From Thermasporomyces sp036564245 (GTDB lineage: Bacteria; Actinomycetota; Actinomycetes; Propionibacteriales; Actinopolymorphaceae): a stretch of 64,000 nucleotides of DNA. The position numbers and the translations under genes are program-made. Positions 1 through 8,859 of the stretch are shown here, piece after piece. Positions within the stretch are counted from its first letter, which is position 1; each line of letters opens with the position of its first letter. The DNA is taken from contig DATCKU010000105.1 of the NCBI GenBank assembly GCA_036564245.1, positions 62,001 through 126,000 of the forward strand, given 5' to 3'. The notes under the pieces were generated by a model. The model was not told where the DNA came from and made no database searches. It saw only the letters and a list, made by a program, of their open reading frames with translations.

Positions 1-585
1 GATCAGGCGGGCCCGGCGTTGCTCGGTCATGGAATCGCCGAAGAACTCGGTGTCCTCGACGTAACCGGGGGCGATCACGTTCGCCGTGATCTGGTGCTCG
101 CCCAGCTGCTCGGCGAGTGAGAGGTTCCAGACCTCCAGGGCGGCCTTGGCGGCACCGTAGGCACCGCCGCCGGTGCGGTGAGCTGCGATGGAGCTGATGC
201 TGACCACCGCACCGCCTGGGACCAGACGGTTCCGCACGGCTGCGGTGACCAGGACTGCCGAGAGCAGGTTGGTCTCGAAGTTGGCCCGCCAGGTCTCGGC
301 GAGGCCGGCGAGGTCGTCGTCGCCTCCCACGCTCGCCACCCCACCCGCGTTGTTCACCAGGACGTCGATCCGTTCGGGCAGGTCGGCACGAGCCGCGTCG
401 ACCTGAGCCGGATCGGTGGCGTCGAAGGCGACCGCGCGCACGGCAGGGCCGAGCTCGCTCGCGGCCTGCTCCAGCACCTGCTTCCGGCGTCCGGTGATGA
501 CGACGCGATCTCCCTGAGCCACGAAGGCTTGGGCGATCGCTCGACCGATTCCAGTACCACCACCGGTGACCATGACCTGACGCAT
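1..585 (-). CDS. SDR family oxidoreductase (3' end outside window)
   Basis: The reading frame starts at the ATG whose complement is at 583-585 and stays open for 195 codons to the window edge, so the C-terminus is missing. The N-terminus has the Rossmann cofactor motif TGGGTGIG, followed by a NNAGG element, a SSIA strand and a GAYGAAKAA segment carrying the YxxxK catalytic pair. These are the hallmarks of classical short-chain dehydrogenases, which oxidise or reduce alcohols and ketones with NAD(P). The substrate cannot be read from the sequence. The gene points away from the pilus operon. Confidence 0.85.
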   Translation of the reverse strand, partial: MRQVMVTGGGTGIGRAIAQAFVAQGDRVVITGRRKQVLEQAASELGPAVRAVAFDATDPAQVDAARADLPERIDVLVNNAGGVASVGGDDDLAGLAETWRANFETNLLSAVLVTAAVRNRLVPGGAVVSISSIAAHRTGGGAYGAAKAALEVWNLSLAEQLGEHQITANVIAPGYVEDTEFFGDSMTEQRRARLI

Positions 586-864
586 CGTGAACCTCTCGGG
601 TGGGGAGTCCGCGGCGAGTGTAGCCGTCGCCTCGCACATCTCCCTTCACGCGCAAACCGGGCAGGCCTCGTCGGAGGCCACCGACGTTCGTCGATCGACT
701 GGTTCGGACGGTGGGATGCACATGCCGAAAACTGCATGACAGAATCTGGCGAGCAGGGGCGATTACGACATGTGAAGAAAGGGGCGATTCGGGCAGAACC
801 GGATCGTAAGGGGCGGGAATATGCGACTTTCACGGACTAACCGGATACGAGGTGTAGCGACCTC

Positions 865-2103
865 ATGAACGCGGTCGACATCATCGACGCCGAAGTCCGC
901 GAAGTGGTGCGACGGGAGGGCATCGACCCGCTCATGGATCCTGCGGCGGTGCGTCGCATCGTCGAGCAGGCGGTCATGGCGTACGACGAGCGCACCCTGG
1001 TCGCGACGCTCCCACCGCTGGGTGACCCCCGCGCGGTCGCGCGCGAAGTCTTCAACGCCGTGGCCGGGTTCGGGCCGCTGCAGAAGTACCTCGATGACCC
1101 GACCGTCGAGGAGATCTGGATCAACGAGCCGTCGAAGGTCTTCGTGGCCCGCAACGGGCGGAGTGAGCTGACCACCACGGTGCTCACCGCCGACCAGGTC
1201 CGAGACCTCGTCGAGCGCATGCTCAAGACCACCGGTCGCCGGATCGACTTCTCCAGCCCGTTCGTCGACGCCATGCTGCCCGACGGCAGCCGGTTGCACG
1301 TGGTGATCCCGGACATCACCCGAACCCACTGGGCGGTCAACATCCGCAAGTTCGTCGTCCGGGCGACACACCTGGAAGACCTCGTGGCCCTCGGGACGCT
1401 GAGCCCCCAGGCGGCGCAGTTCTTGGAGGCCTGTGTCGTCGCCGGTCTCAACATCCTGGTCGCCGGCGGTACCCAGGCCGGCAAGACCACGTTGCTCAAC
1501 TGCCTCGCTGCCGCGATACCGCCGCGGGAACGGGTCATCAGCTGCGAGGAGGTCTTCGAGCTGAAGATCCCGTTGCCGGACTGGGTGCCGATGCAGACCC
1601 GACAGTCGAACCTCGAGGGCACCGGCGAGATCCGGCTGCGCGACCTCGTGAAAGAGGCGCTGCGGATGCGGCCGAGCCGGATCATCGTCGGGGAGGTCCG
1701 CGCAGAGGAGTGCCTTGACCTGCTGATCGCGCTCAACTCCGGTCTGCCCGGCATGTGTACGATCCACGCCAACTCCGCCCGGGAAGCGCTGACCAAGATG
1801 TGCACCTTGCCGCTGCTCGCGGGGGAGAACATCGGCTCGCGGTTCGTGGTGCCGACGGTCGCCGGAGCCGTGGACATCGTGGTGCATGCCCAGCTGTTGG
1901 ACGGAGGGCGCCGCAGGGTCACCGAGATCTGCGCCGTGCCGGGTCGGATCGAAGGCGACGTCGTAGAGCTCGAGCAGCTGTTCGCCCTGCACAATGATCG
2001 TCTCGTCCGCACCAAGGGATACCCGCCGCACCCGGAACGGTTCGAGCGGGTCGGCTACGACTTGGCGCGGCTCCTCGCTCCGCGGTTCGAGGGCGTGGCG
2101 TAG
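865..2103 (+). CDS. tadA: TadA/CpaF-type pilus assembly ATPase
   Basis: This 412-residue protein is a type II/IV secretion ATPase that would power Flp-type pilus assembly at the inner face of the membrane. Walker A is GGTQAGKTT with Lys207. A Walker B-like segment IIVGEVRAEE follows, and the N-terminal half has the CpaF-type FGPLQKYLDDPTVEEIWIN region. The length matches single-ATPase TadA proteins. It is the first gene of an operon with tadB 40 bp downstream. No TadZ/CpaE or RcpC gene precedes it in the window; the next gene upstream is divergent. Confidence 0.93.
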   Translation: MNAVDIIDAEVREVVRREGIDPLMDPAAVRRIVEQAVMAYDERTLVATLPPLGDPRAVAREVFNAVAGFGPLQKYLDDPTVEEIWINEPSKVFVARNGRSELTTTVLTADQVRDLVERMLKTTGRRIDFSSPFVDAMLPDGSRLHVVIPDITRTHWAVNIRKFVVRATHLEDLVALGTLSPQAAQFLEACVVAGLNILVAGGTQAGKTTLLNCLAAAIPPRERVISCEEVFELKIPLPDWVPMQTRQSNLEGTGEIRLRDLVKEALRMRPSRIIVGEVRAEECLDLLIALNSGLPGMCTIHANSAREALTKMCTLPLLAGENIGSRFVVPTVAGAVDIVVHAQLLDGGRRRVTEICAVPGRIEGDVVELEQLFALHNDRLVRTKGYPPHPERFERVGYDLARLLAPRFEGVA

Positions 2104-2143
2104 CGATCGTGACGCGTGAGCGTCCCCGAAGGAGGTATGGCTG

Positions 2144-3007
2144 ATGGGTGCGTTGCTCGGGCTGATGTTCGGCCTCGGGCTGGTCCTCATCATTCGTACG
2201 TTCACCGGACCGATCCGCCGGTCGACGTCCCGGTCCGAGCCGACCGTCGGGGAACGCCTGGAGGAGCTCCTGGCGCAGGCCGGCATCGAGGCGGTGACGC
2301 CGGGACAGCTCGTCGGAACCTGCATCGGGACCGGCAGCTTCGTCATGCTGTGCATGTTCATCGTGTCGCGGGCGTTCCCTGTGGCACTGGCGTTCGGCCT
2401 CATCGCGGCGTACGGCCCACTCGCTCTCGTGCGCTATCGGGCGCGTTCCAGGCGGCAGGAGCTGCGCGAGCTCTGGCCGGACGTGGTGGACAACCTCGCC
2501 TCCAGCGTTCGTGCCGGTCTGTCGTTGGCCGAGGCGCTCGCGCAGATCGGAACCCGTGGACCGGAGCCGCTGCGCCGCCCGTTCCAGCGGTTCGCCGAGG
2601 ACTATCGCGCGACCGGACGCTTCGGTGAATGTCTCGACCAGCTGAAGCGCAACCTCGCCGACCCGGTGGGCGACCGGATCGTCGAGTCGCTCCGGATCGC
2701 GCGCGACGTGGGAGGTAGTGACCTGGGACGGCTGCTCCGCACGCTGTCCACCTTCCTCCGGGAAGACGCGCGCACCAGGGCGGAGCTCGAGGCGCGACAG
2801 TCGTGGAGCATCAACGGGGCCAGGCTGGCGATCGCGGCACCGTGGCTCGTCCTTGCGTTCATGTCGTTCCAGCGCGAGATCATTGCGCGTTACAACTCGC
2901 CACTGGGCTTCGCAGTCCTCGCCATCGGCGGGGTGGTCTGCGTGATCGCCTATCGGTTGATGCTGCGCATCGCACGGCTTCCGGAAGAGGAGCGGGTGTT
3001 GCGATGA
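2144..3007 (+). CDS. tadB: TadB-like type II secretion F-domain membrane protein
   Basis: A 287-residue integral membrane protein with an N-terminal hydrophobic segment, a second around residues 65-90 and a C-terminal pair around 215-275. They flank a cytoplasmic F-domain with the typical SVRAGLSLAEALAQIG segment. It would form the platform of the Tad pilus with TadC. The ATG at 2144 is preceded by GGAGG at 2131-2135 with 8 nt spacing, which selects it over the out-of-frame ATG at 2137. The stop overlaps the tadC start. Confidence 0.88.
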   Translation: MGALLGLMFGLGLVLIIRTFTGPIRRSTSRSEPTVGERLEELLAQAGIEAVTPGQLVGTCIGTGSFVMLCMFIVSRAFPVALAFGLIAAYGPLALVRYRARSRRQELRELWPDVVDNLASSVRAGLSLAEALAQIGTRGPEPLRRPFQRFAEDYRATGRFGECLDQLKRNLADPVGDRIVESLRIARDVGGSDLGRLLRTLSTFLREDARTRAELEARQSWSINGARLAIAAPWLVLAFMSFQREIIARYNSPLGFAVLAIGGVVCVIAYRLMLRIARLPEEERVLR

Positions 3008-3933
3008 GTTGGTACGGCGCGCTTCTCGGGTTGCTGCTGGGCTTCGGTCTCGTGCTCGCCGTGGTCCGGACTCCGCCGCTTCGGCGCCCGACTCTGGAGA
3101 GCCGGCTCGCCCCGTACCTCGGCGACCACGGCCTGCGCAGCCACGACCTCGCCGACCGCACGCTGACGCCATTCCCCACGTTGGAGCGCATCATGCGGCC
3201 GTATCTGGCACGCGGCGCCCGTGGGCTCGAGCGCACGCTCGGCGGGTCCAACCTGATTCGCCGCCGGCTGCAACAGGCCGGTTCGGACATCTCGGTCGAG
3301 GAGTTTCGCGTCCAGCAGCTGCTGTGGGGCGCCGCGGGGTTCGCCGTCGCTCTGGCCCTCTCGGTCCTGTTGTTCCTGGGGAGGGGTGCGAACCCGATTC
3401 CCCTGGTCATCCTGTGTGCCTCCGCCTTCGTGTTGGGCGTGGTGCTGCGTGACCGGCATCTCGCCGAGCAGGTGAAGAAACGAGAGCAGCGCATGCTCGC
3501 CGAGTTCCCGACCGTGGCTGACATGTTGGCCCTTTCGGTGACGGCGGGGGAGGGTCCGGCGGCGGCCATCGAGCGGGTGGCGAACGCAGCGCAGGGCGAG
3601 CTTGCCCGCGAGTTCCGCTACGCCCTGGCGGAGGCACGGGCGGGATCCAACCTGGTGCAGGCGCTGGAGAGCATGAGTGACCGGACCAACGTCGCCATCC
3701 TGGCGCGGTTCGTCGACGGGATCGCCATCTCTGTCGACCGGGGAACGCCGTTGGCCGACGTTCTACGTGCCCAGGCCGCGGACGTTCGGGAGGCAGGCAA
3801 GCGCCAGCTGATGGAGGCGGGCGGCCGCAAGGAGATCGCCATGATGGTGCCGATCGTCTTCCTGGTGCTCCCGGTCACGATCCTGTTCGCGTTCTTCCCT
3901 GGCGCGATCGGACTGCAGATGATCACCCCATGA
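3004..3933 (+). CDS. tadC: TadC-like type II secretion F-domain membrane protein
   Basis: A 309-residue membrane protein paired with TadB. Hydrophobic segments lie at the extreme N-terminus, around residues 105-145 and at the C-terminus (MMVPIVFLVLPVTILFAFFP). The central F-domain has SVTAGEGPAAAIERV and DGIAISVDRGTPLADVLRAQA. The ATG at 3004 overlaps the tadB stop (ATGA), so the two are translationally coupled. A longer in-frame extension upstream lies inside tadB and is not used. Confidence 0.88.
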   Translation: MSWYGALLGLLLGFGLVLAVVRTPPLRRPTLESRLAPYLGDHGLRSHDLADRTLTPFPTLERIMRPYLARGARGLERTLGGSNLIRRRLQQAGSDISVEEFRVQQLLWGAAGFAVALALSVLLFLGRGANPIPLVILCASAFVLGVVLRDRHLAEQVKKREQRMLAEFPTVADMLALSVTAGEGPAAAIERVANAAQGELAREFRYALAEARAGSNLVQALESMSDRTNVAILARFVDGIAISVDRGTPLADVLRAQAADVREAGKRQLMEAGGRKEIAMMVPIVFLVLPVTILFAFFPGAIGLQMITP

Positions 3934-3985
3934 GCGACAAGGACCGCAAGAAGTCGCCAAGAGGCGGAGACGGAGAGGATTGCCG

Positions 3986-4210
3986 ATGAAAGCCATTGCA
4001 GGGATGGTCTCGAACGTCATGAGCGCACGTTCTGCTCGGCTTCTCGCACGGCTCATGACCCGTGGGCGGGAGCGCGGCGACCTGCCGGGTTGGGTCCTGA
4101 TCACGGTCATGACAGCGGCTCTGGTCGCGGTGTTGTGGGGGTTCCTTGGGCAAGAGCTCGAGACCATGCTGCGCGACGCCCTCAACCGTGCGAAGGGCGT
4201 CACTCCGTGA
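3986..4210 (+). CDS. Small Flp-pilin-like membrane protein of the Tad locus
   Basis: A 74-residue protein with a basic N-terminus (residues 1-28), then GDLPGWVLITVMTAALVAVL as a single hydrophobic helix and a short polar tail. Size, position after tadC and before TadE-like genes, and architecture suggest the pilin-like subunit. The canonical Flp processing site (Gly followed five residues later by Glu-Tyr) is not present, so processing by a prepilin peptidase is uncertain. GGAGAGGA precedes the ATG. Alternative: an accessory membrane peptide rather than the major pilin. Confidence 0.7.
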   Translation: MKAIAGMVSNVMSARSARLLARLMTRGRERGDLPGWVLITVMTAALVAVLWGFLGQELETMLRDALNRAKGVTP

Positions 4211-4220
4211 GCTCCTGACC

Positions 4221-4625
4221 GTGGGGAATGCGCGATCCGTCCGGCGGCGCAGCACCGAGCGAGGCTCGGCGACCACCGAGTTCGTGCTCGTCATGCTGGT
4301 GCTGGTGCCGCTGGTCTTCGGCATCTTCCACCTGGGTCTCTATCTGCACGTGCGGAACACGCTGATCGCGTGTGCGCATGAAGGTGCCCGGGAGCAAGCC
4401 AACTACGACAGCCCTCCGGGTGCTGGCGTGCAGGAGGCGAGGGACTGCATCACCGAGTCACTGTCGGCCGGCATGGCGCAGAACATCACGACGGACACCG
4501 TCTACGTCTCCGGGCAGGAGGTGACGGTGGTGCGGGTCCGTGCGAAGTTCCCCGCCATGGGCCCGTGGACTCGGTCGCTCTACATCACGGCCGAGGGTCA
4601 CGCGGTGAAGGAGCCCACGCCATGA
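4221..4625 (+). CDS. tadE: TadE-like pseudopilin
   Basis: A 134-residue protein with a basic leader, then RGSATTEFVLVMLVLVPLVF, a single membrane helix with the Glu of the TadE family, and an extracytoplasmic tail of about 90 residues. TadE-like pseudopilins assemble with Flp pilins. The start is uncertain: GTG at 4221 is chosen because it gives a normal leader, while GTG at 4188 would overlap the pilin-like gene. The stop overlaps the next ATG. Confidence 0.82.
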   Translation: MGNARSVRRRSTERGSATTEFVLVMLVLVPLVFGIFHLGLYLHVRNTLIACAHEGAREQANYDSPPGAGVQEARDCITESLSAGMAQNITTDTVYVSGQEVTVVRVRAKFPAMGPWTRSLYITAEGHAVKEPTP

Positions 4626-5146
4626 GTCGTATGACGGTGGCCGCTTGCCGCCTGACCCGGGCGTTCGCCGGAGGGTTCCGGTCGATGAGGGACCGACTCG
4701 CGAACGTCCGACGTCGTGAAGCCGGGAACGCCCTCGTGGAGTTCTGCTACCTCGGGATCCTGTTCCTCGTTCCCTTGGTCTACATCATGCTGGCGGTCTT
4801 CGACGTGCAACGCGCGGCGTACGCGGTGTCTGCCGCGGCACGCGAGGCTGGCCGTGCGTACGTGCTCGCACCGAGCAACGCCATCGGGGCGACCCGGGCC
4901 CGACAGGCGGCTGAGTTCGCCCTTCGAGACCAGGACATCGGGATCAACGAGGTCTACTACGACCTGCGGTGCGAACCGACGCCGGCGAGCTGCGGGCAGT
5001 CGGGGTCGACGGTGGTCGTCACCGTGCGCTACGTGGTGTCGTTCCCCTTCCTGCCGGACGTGCTCGACGACATGCGGGCGGCGACCATCCCGGTGACGAG
5101 TGTGCACAGGACGCCGTACGGCGACTTCCGTGAGTCGAGGAGCTAG
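4622..5146 (+). CDS. TadE-like pseudopilin, second copy
   Basis: A 174-residue protein with a long basic leader (about 45 residues), then REAGNALVEFCYLGILFLVP, the TadE-type Glu plus one membrane helix. An extracytoplasmic tail contains a Cys pair in YYDLRCEPTPASCGQ that could form a disulfide. The ATG overlaps the preceding stop (ATGA). Together with the previous gene it gives a TadE/TadF-like pair, which is usual in actinobacterial Tad loci. Confidence 0.82.
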   Translation: MSRMTVAACRLTRAFAGGFRSMRDRLANVRRREAGNALVEFCYLGILFLVPLVYIMLAVFDVQRAAYAVSAAAREAGRAYVLAPSNAIGATRARQAAEFALRDQDIGINEVYYDLRCEPTPASCGQSGSTVVVTVRYVVSFPFLPDVLDDMRAATIPVTSVHRTPYGDFRESRS

Positions 5147-5611
5147 GTGGGCGGGTTGTCGTACGAACGACTGAGGAGCCGGCTGCCGTCTGGCGAGCAG
5201 GGGCAGACGCTGCCCCTCATCATCGGGTTCGGGATCGGCATCATCCTGCTGTGCTCGGTGGTCTTCGACGTGTCGCAGGCCTTCGTCTACCGCCGGGCAT
5301 TGCACGCCATCGCGGACGGCGCGGCACTGGCGGCGACCAACGGCATCAACGAAGCGCAGATCTACCAGTCTGGAGTACAAGATCGCGTCGTCATCAGTAG
5401 TCGGCTCGCACAGGCGGAGGTTCAGCAGTATCTCGCGGCCGGCGACTATCAGTCGGTGACCTGCAATGCCGACGTCGTCGGCGGTGGTACGGAGGTCACG
5501 GTGACCTGTCGGGGGTTCGCCACGCTGCCGATCGCGAACACGCTCACGAACGGCCAGGGCAAGATTCGCATCCAGGTGCAGGCGTCAGCCGAGACCTTCG
5601 CCCGCCCGTAG
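5147..5611 (+). CDS. TadG-like / Tad-domain membrane protein, short
   Basis: A 154-residue protein. It begins with a GTG that directly follows the previous stop and continues with GEQGQTLPLIIGFGIGIILL, the putative Flp-pilus TadG N-terminal helix. The motif ALHAIADGAALAATNGINEA follows, as in Tad-domain proteins where a helical hairpin follows the membrane anchor. Full-length TadG has several hundred residues and a von Willebrand domain; this one stops after the N-terminal module. It is the last gene of the pilus operon. Confidence 0.78.
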   Translation: MGGLSYERLRSRLPSGEQGQTLPLIIGFGIGIILLCSVVFDVSQAFVYRRALHAIADGAALAATNGINEAQIYQSGVQDRVVISSRLAQAEVQQYLAAGDYQSVTCNADVVGGGTEVTVTCRGFATLPIANTLTNGQGKIRIQVQASAETFARP

Positions 5612-5619
5612 GTCCCAGT

Positions 5620-5700
5620 TGACCATGTACACCACGCCTGCACGGAGTGCGACACGTTCCGACACGTGTTGCACCTCCGGCTGGCCCGTGCACATGGTCA
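5620..5700. repeat. Nested inverted repeats between the pilus operon and prfB
   Basis: The outer arms TGACCATGTACAC (5620-5632) and GTGCACATGGTCA (5688-5700) are inverted copies with one mismatch. Inside them GTGCGACACGT (5647-5657) and ACGTGTTGCAC (5664-5674) form a second inverted pair with one mismatch and a 6-nt loop. The outer-arm sequence recurs in the tandem repeats at 10141-10176. It may be a small palindromic mobile element or a transposase-binding remnant, but no transposase is nearby. Confidence 0.6.
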
Positions 5701-5756
5701 TCCGGGGGAGACGGCGGTCGCTCGTTGCGGCGTACGAGCGCGTAGGCTGGGTGATC

Positions 5757-6869
5757 GTGGCAGGACCGGATTTCGACGCAAGCCTGAAGGCGCTCGACGC
5801 CACCCTGCGTAACATCGAAGCCGTCCTCGATCTGGACAAACTCCGCAAAGAGGTCGAGGAACTGGCCGAGCAGGCGGCAGCGCCCAACCTGTGGGACGAC
5901 CAGGCCAACGCCCAGCGGGTGACGACCCAGCTGGCGGCCAAGCAGGCTGATCTCGACCGCGTGACCGGACTCCGGCGCCGCCTCGACGATCTCGCCGTCC
6001 TTGTGGAGCTGGCCGAAGCCGAGGACGACGCCGAGACCCGCGCGGAAGCCGAGCGGGAGCTCGCCGAGCTGCGCCGAGCGATCGAGGCGCTCGAGGTCCG
6101 GACTCTGCTGTCGGGGGAGTACGACGCGCGCGAGGCGCTGGTCACGATCCGCGCCGGCGCCGGTGGCGTGGACGCGGCCGACTTCGCCGACATGCTGCTG
6201 CGGATGTACCTGCGCTGGGCCGAGCGGCACAAGTACCCCACCGAGGTCTACGACACGTCCTACGCCGAGGAGGCGGGGATCAAGTCCGCCACCTTCGCCG
6301 TCAAGGCGCCCTATGCCTACGGCACGCTGTCGGTCGAGCAAGGCACCCACCGTCTGGTACGCATCTCGCCGTTCGACAGCCAGGCCCGCCGGCACACGTC
6401 GTTCGCCGGCGTCGAGGTGGTGCCGGTGGTGGAGCAGTCGGACGACATCGACATCCCCGAAGACGAGCTGCGGATCGACGTCTACCGTTCGTCCGGCCCC
6501 GGTGGGCAGGGGGTCAACACCACCGACTCGGCTGTCCGCATCACGCACCTGCCGACCGGCATCGTCGTGGCGTGCCAGAACGAACGCAGCCAGCTGCAGA
6601 ACCGCGCGACGGCCATGGCGATCCTCAAGGCCAAGCTGCTCGCACTGCGCCGGGCGGAGGAGCAGGCGAAGATCGACGACCTGCGCGGGAACGTCACGAG
6701 CTCCTGGGGCGACCAGATGCGCTCGTACGTCCTGCACCCGTACCAGATGGTCAAGGACCTGCGTACCGAGCACGAGACCGGTAACCCGCAGGCCGTCTTC
6801 GACGGCGAGATCGACGACTTCATCGAGGCGGGCATTCGCTGGCGGCGCAAGCAGGCGGTGGCTTCGTAA
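5757..6869 (+). CDS. prfB: Peptide chain release factor 2
   Basis: A 370-residue RF2 that terminates translation at UGA and UAA. The anticodon-like SPF tripeptide is at residues 204-206 in RISPFDSQARRHTSF, and the peptidyl-hydrolysis GGQ motif is at 249-251 in SSGPGGQGVN. The GTG at 5757 gives the usual start VAGPDF and full family length. An in-frame GTG two codons upstream is possible. The frame is continuous, with no internal UGA and no programmed frameshift of the E. coli type. It is followed by ftsE, a common actinobacterial order. Confidence 0.96.
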   Translation: MAGPDFDASLKALDATLRNIEAVLDLDKLRKEVEELAEQAAAPNLWDDQANAQRVTTQLAAKQADLDRVTGLRRRLDDLAVLVELAEAEDDAETRAEAERELAELRRAIEALEVRTLLSGEYDAREALVTIRAGAGGVDAADFADMLLRMYLRWAERHKYPTEVYDTSYAEEAGIKSATFAVKAPYAYGTLSVEQGTHRLVRISPFDSQARRHTSFAGVEVVPVVEQSDDIDIPEDELRIDVYRSSGPGGQGVNTTDSAVRITHLPTGIVVACQNERSQLQNRATAMAILKAKLLALRRAEEQAKIDDLRGNVTSSWGDQMRSYVLHPYQMVKDLRTEHETGNPQAVFDGEIDDFIEAGIRWRRKQAVAS

Positions 6870-7068
6870 CGCAACCCGTCGGTGACGGGCTGGTCTGGAC
6901 GGGTCAACGGGCCTCACGACGAGCAAACCGGGAGATGGGCGCATAGCCTGCCATCCCGTCGTACACTCGGGCACTGGCCGCATGTGCCCTGCCCGGTGGG
7001 GTGTCCAGCCAGGACGCCCGGCGCCCCGGGCATCAGGCATACCCCCGACCCGGCCTGGGAAGCATGCC

Positions 7069-7758
7069 GTGATTCGTTTCGAGAACGTCAGCAAGGTCTA
7101 CGACGGTCAGTCACGTCCGGCACTGTCCGGTGTGACTCTCGACATCGACAAGGGCGAGTTCGTCTTCCTCGTCGGCGCCTCCGGATCGGGCAAGTCGACG
7201 TTCCTCAAGCTCGCGCTGCGTGAGCTACGACCCACCCGGGGGCGGATCTTCGTCGCCGGGAAGGAGCTCAACCGGCTGGCCAGCTGGAAGGTGCCGCGGC
7301 TTCGCCGCCAGATCGGGACCGTCTTCCAGGACTTCCGCCTGCTGCCCAACAAGACGGTCTTCGAGAACGTCGCCTTCGCGCTCCAGGTGATCGGCAAGCC
7401 GAAGGGCCACATCCAGCGCGTCGTCCCGGACGTGCTCGCCCTCGTGGGGCTCGACGGCAAGGGGCACCGGATGCCCGACGAGCTCTCCGGTGGTGAGCAG
7501 CAGCGGGTCGCGATTGCACGGGCATTCGTCAACCGGCCCCGGATCCTGATCGCCGACGAGCCCACAGGAAACCTCGACCCCTCCACGTCGGTCGGGATCA
7601 TGAAGCTGCTCGACCGGATCAACCGCACCGGGACCACCGTGATCATGGCGACGCACGACGCGAACATCGTCGACCAGATGCGCAAGCGGGTGATCGAGCT
7701 CGAAGGCGGGCGGTTGGTCCGCGACCAGTCGCGCGGCGTCTACGGCTACCAGACCTAG
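7069..7758 (+). CDS. ftsE: Cell division ABC transporter ATP-binding protein FtsE
   Basis: A 229-residue ABC ATPase with Walker A GASGSGKST (Lys42), Q-loop VFQDFRLLP, signature LSGGEQQRVAIARAF, Walker B ILIADEPTGNLD and the switch His in MATHD. Length and the FRLLPNKTVFENVAFAL segment are typical of FtsE. With FtsX it couples cytoplasmic ATP hydrolysis to activation of a periplasmic wall hydrolase during division. The GTG at 7069 gives the standard N-terminus VIRFENVSKVY. ftsX starts 6 bp downstream. Confidence 0.96.
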   Translation: MIRFENVSKVYDGQSRPALSGVTLDIDKGEFVFLVGASGSGKSTFLKLALRELRPTRGRIFVAGKELNRLASWKVPRLRRQIGTVFQDFRLLPNKTVFENVAFALQVIGKPKGHIQRVVPDVLALVGLDGKGHRMPDELSGGEQQRVAIARAFVNRPRILIADEPTGNLDPSTSVGIMKLLDRINRTGTTVIMATHDANIVDQMRKRVIELEGGRLVRDQSRGVYGYQT

Positions 7759-7764
7759 GACATC

Positions 7765-8658
7765 ATGCAGATCAGGTACGCATTCTCCGAACTCGGCACC
7801 GGAATTCGCCGCAACGTCACGATGACGGTCGCCGTGATCGTCACCGTGTGGGTCTCCCTCGTGCTCTTCGGTCTGGGACTGCTGGTCCGCTCCGAGGTCG
7901 AGCTCGTGAAGGGGTTTTGGTACGACAAGGTCCAGATCGCGGTCTTCCTGTGCAACGACATCACGACCTCTCCGCAGTGCGCGGACGGCGCGGCCGGCGA
8001 GCGGCAGAAGGCCCACATCCGCCGGGTGCTGACGAGCAACCCGGAGGTCCGCGAGGTCTACTTCGAGACCCAGCAGCAGGCGTACGAGCGCTACCGGCAG
8101 CTCTACAAGGACTCGGCTACGGCGGACATCGTGAAGCCCAGCGACATGCAGGAGTCGTTCCGGGTCAGCCTGAAGGATCCGCAGCAGTACCAAGGTGTGG
8201 TCTCGGCCGTGCAGGGTCTGCCCGGGGTGTTCAGCGTGCAGGACTCTCGGGAGATCCTGGAGCCCCTGTTCAAAGGGCTCAACGGCCTGCAGTGGGTCTC
8301 GATCGGGTTGGCAGCGGGTCTGCTGGTCGCCGCGGTCCTGCAGATCAGCAACACGATCCGGCTCACGGTCTTCAGCCGGAGACGTGAGATCAGCATCATG
8401 CGGCTGGTCGGCGCCTCGAACTTCTACATCCAGCTGCCCTTCATCATCGAGAGCGTGGTCGCCGCCCTGGCCGGTGCCTTGCTGGCCTGCGGCACTCTCG
8501 CCTTCACGCCGTACGTCACCGCACGGCTGCCCGCGGACGTGATCCCGTGGATCGGCTGGGAGCAGACGCTCAAGGCCATGCCCATCCTCGTGGGCGTGGG
8601 CGTCGTGCTCGCGATTGCCGCGTCATTTGTGACACTTCGCAAATATCTTTCCGTATAG
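7765..8658 (+). CDS. ftsX: Permease-like cell division protein FtsX
   Basis: A 297-residue membrane protein of the FtsX fold. One helix lies near residues 18-42, then a large extracellular loop (about 45-170) with a CNDITTSPQC pair of cysteines, and three C-terminal helices (about 175-200, 220-250 and 270-292) of the MacB/FtsX type. The extracellular loop is the docking site for a hydrolase partner. The next gene encodes a secreted coiled-coil M23 protein that fits that role. Confidence 0.95.
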   Translation: MQIRYAFSELGTGIRRNVTMTVAVIVTVWVSLVLFGLGLLVRSEVELVKGFWYDKVQIAVFLCNDITTSPQCADGAAGERQKAHIRRVLTSNPEVREVYFETQQQAYERYRQLYKDSATADIVKPSDMQESFRVSLKDPQQYQGVVSAVQGLPGVFSVQDSREILEPLFKGLNGLQWVSIGLAAGLLVAAVLQISNTIRLTVFSRRREISIMRLVGASNFYIQLPFIIESVVAALAGALLACGTLAFTPYVTARLPADVIPWIGWEQTLKAMPILVGVGVVLAIAASFVTLRKYLSV

Positions 8659-8859
8659 GGTTTACGCCCGGCTTCTTCCCGGGAATTGTGCCCTCGCAAG
8701 TAGCCCGCAGCGGCCAGACGCTGGTTGGAGGCCTCGCCGGAGGCTTGTCGCGTTTCGAAGCCTCGGCCCGAATCCTCCGACGTTCGGGTCTCGTGGCTCG
8801 TGCCACCGACCTCATCGCGGGCTGGCCGGACGTGCGTGCGAGGGGGTGTACGGCCGAAG

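Noticed and set aside
763..2403. Long open frame on the minus strand opposite tadA and tadB
   Set aside because: It is a high-GC shadow frame: Arg/Asp/His-rich, no family match, fully overlapped by well-supported plus-strand genes.
6875..6889. Hairpin CCCGTC-GGT-GACGGG after prfB as a terminator
   Set aside because: Only a 6-bp stem and no U-tract, so the support is too weak to call.
5544..7094. Long minus-strand frame opposite prfB
   Set aside because: Shadow of prfB; no domain, no ribosome site, and prfB motifs are unambiguous on the other strand.
8659..8859. Possible c-di-AMP riboswitch before the M23 wall-hydrolase gene
   Set aside because: Such riboswitches occur before actinobacterial wall hydrolases, but I could not find the conserved core motifs here.
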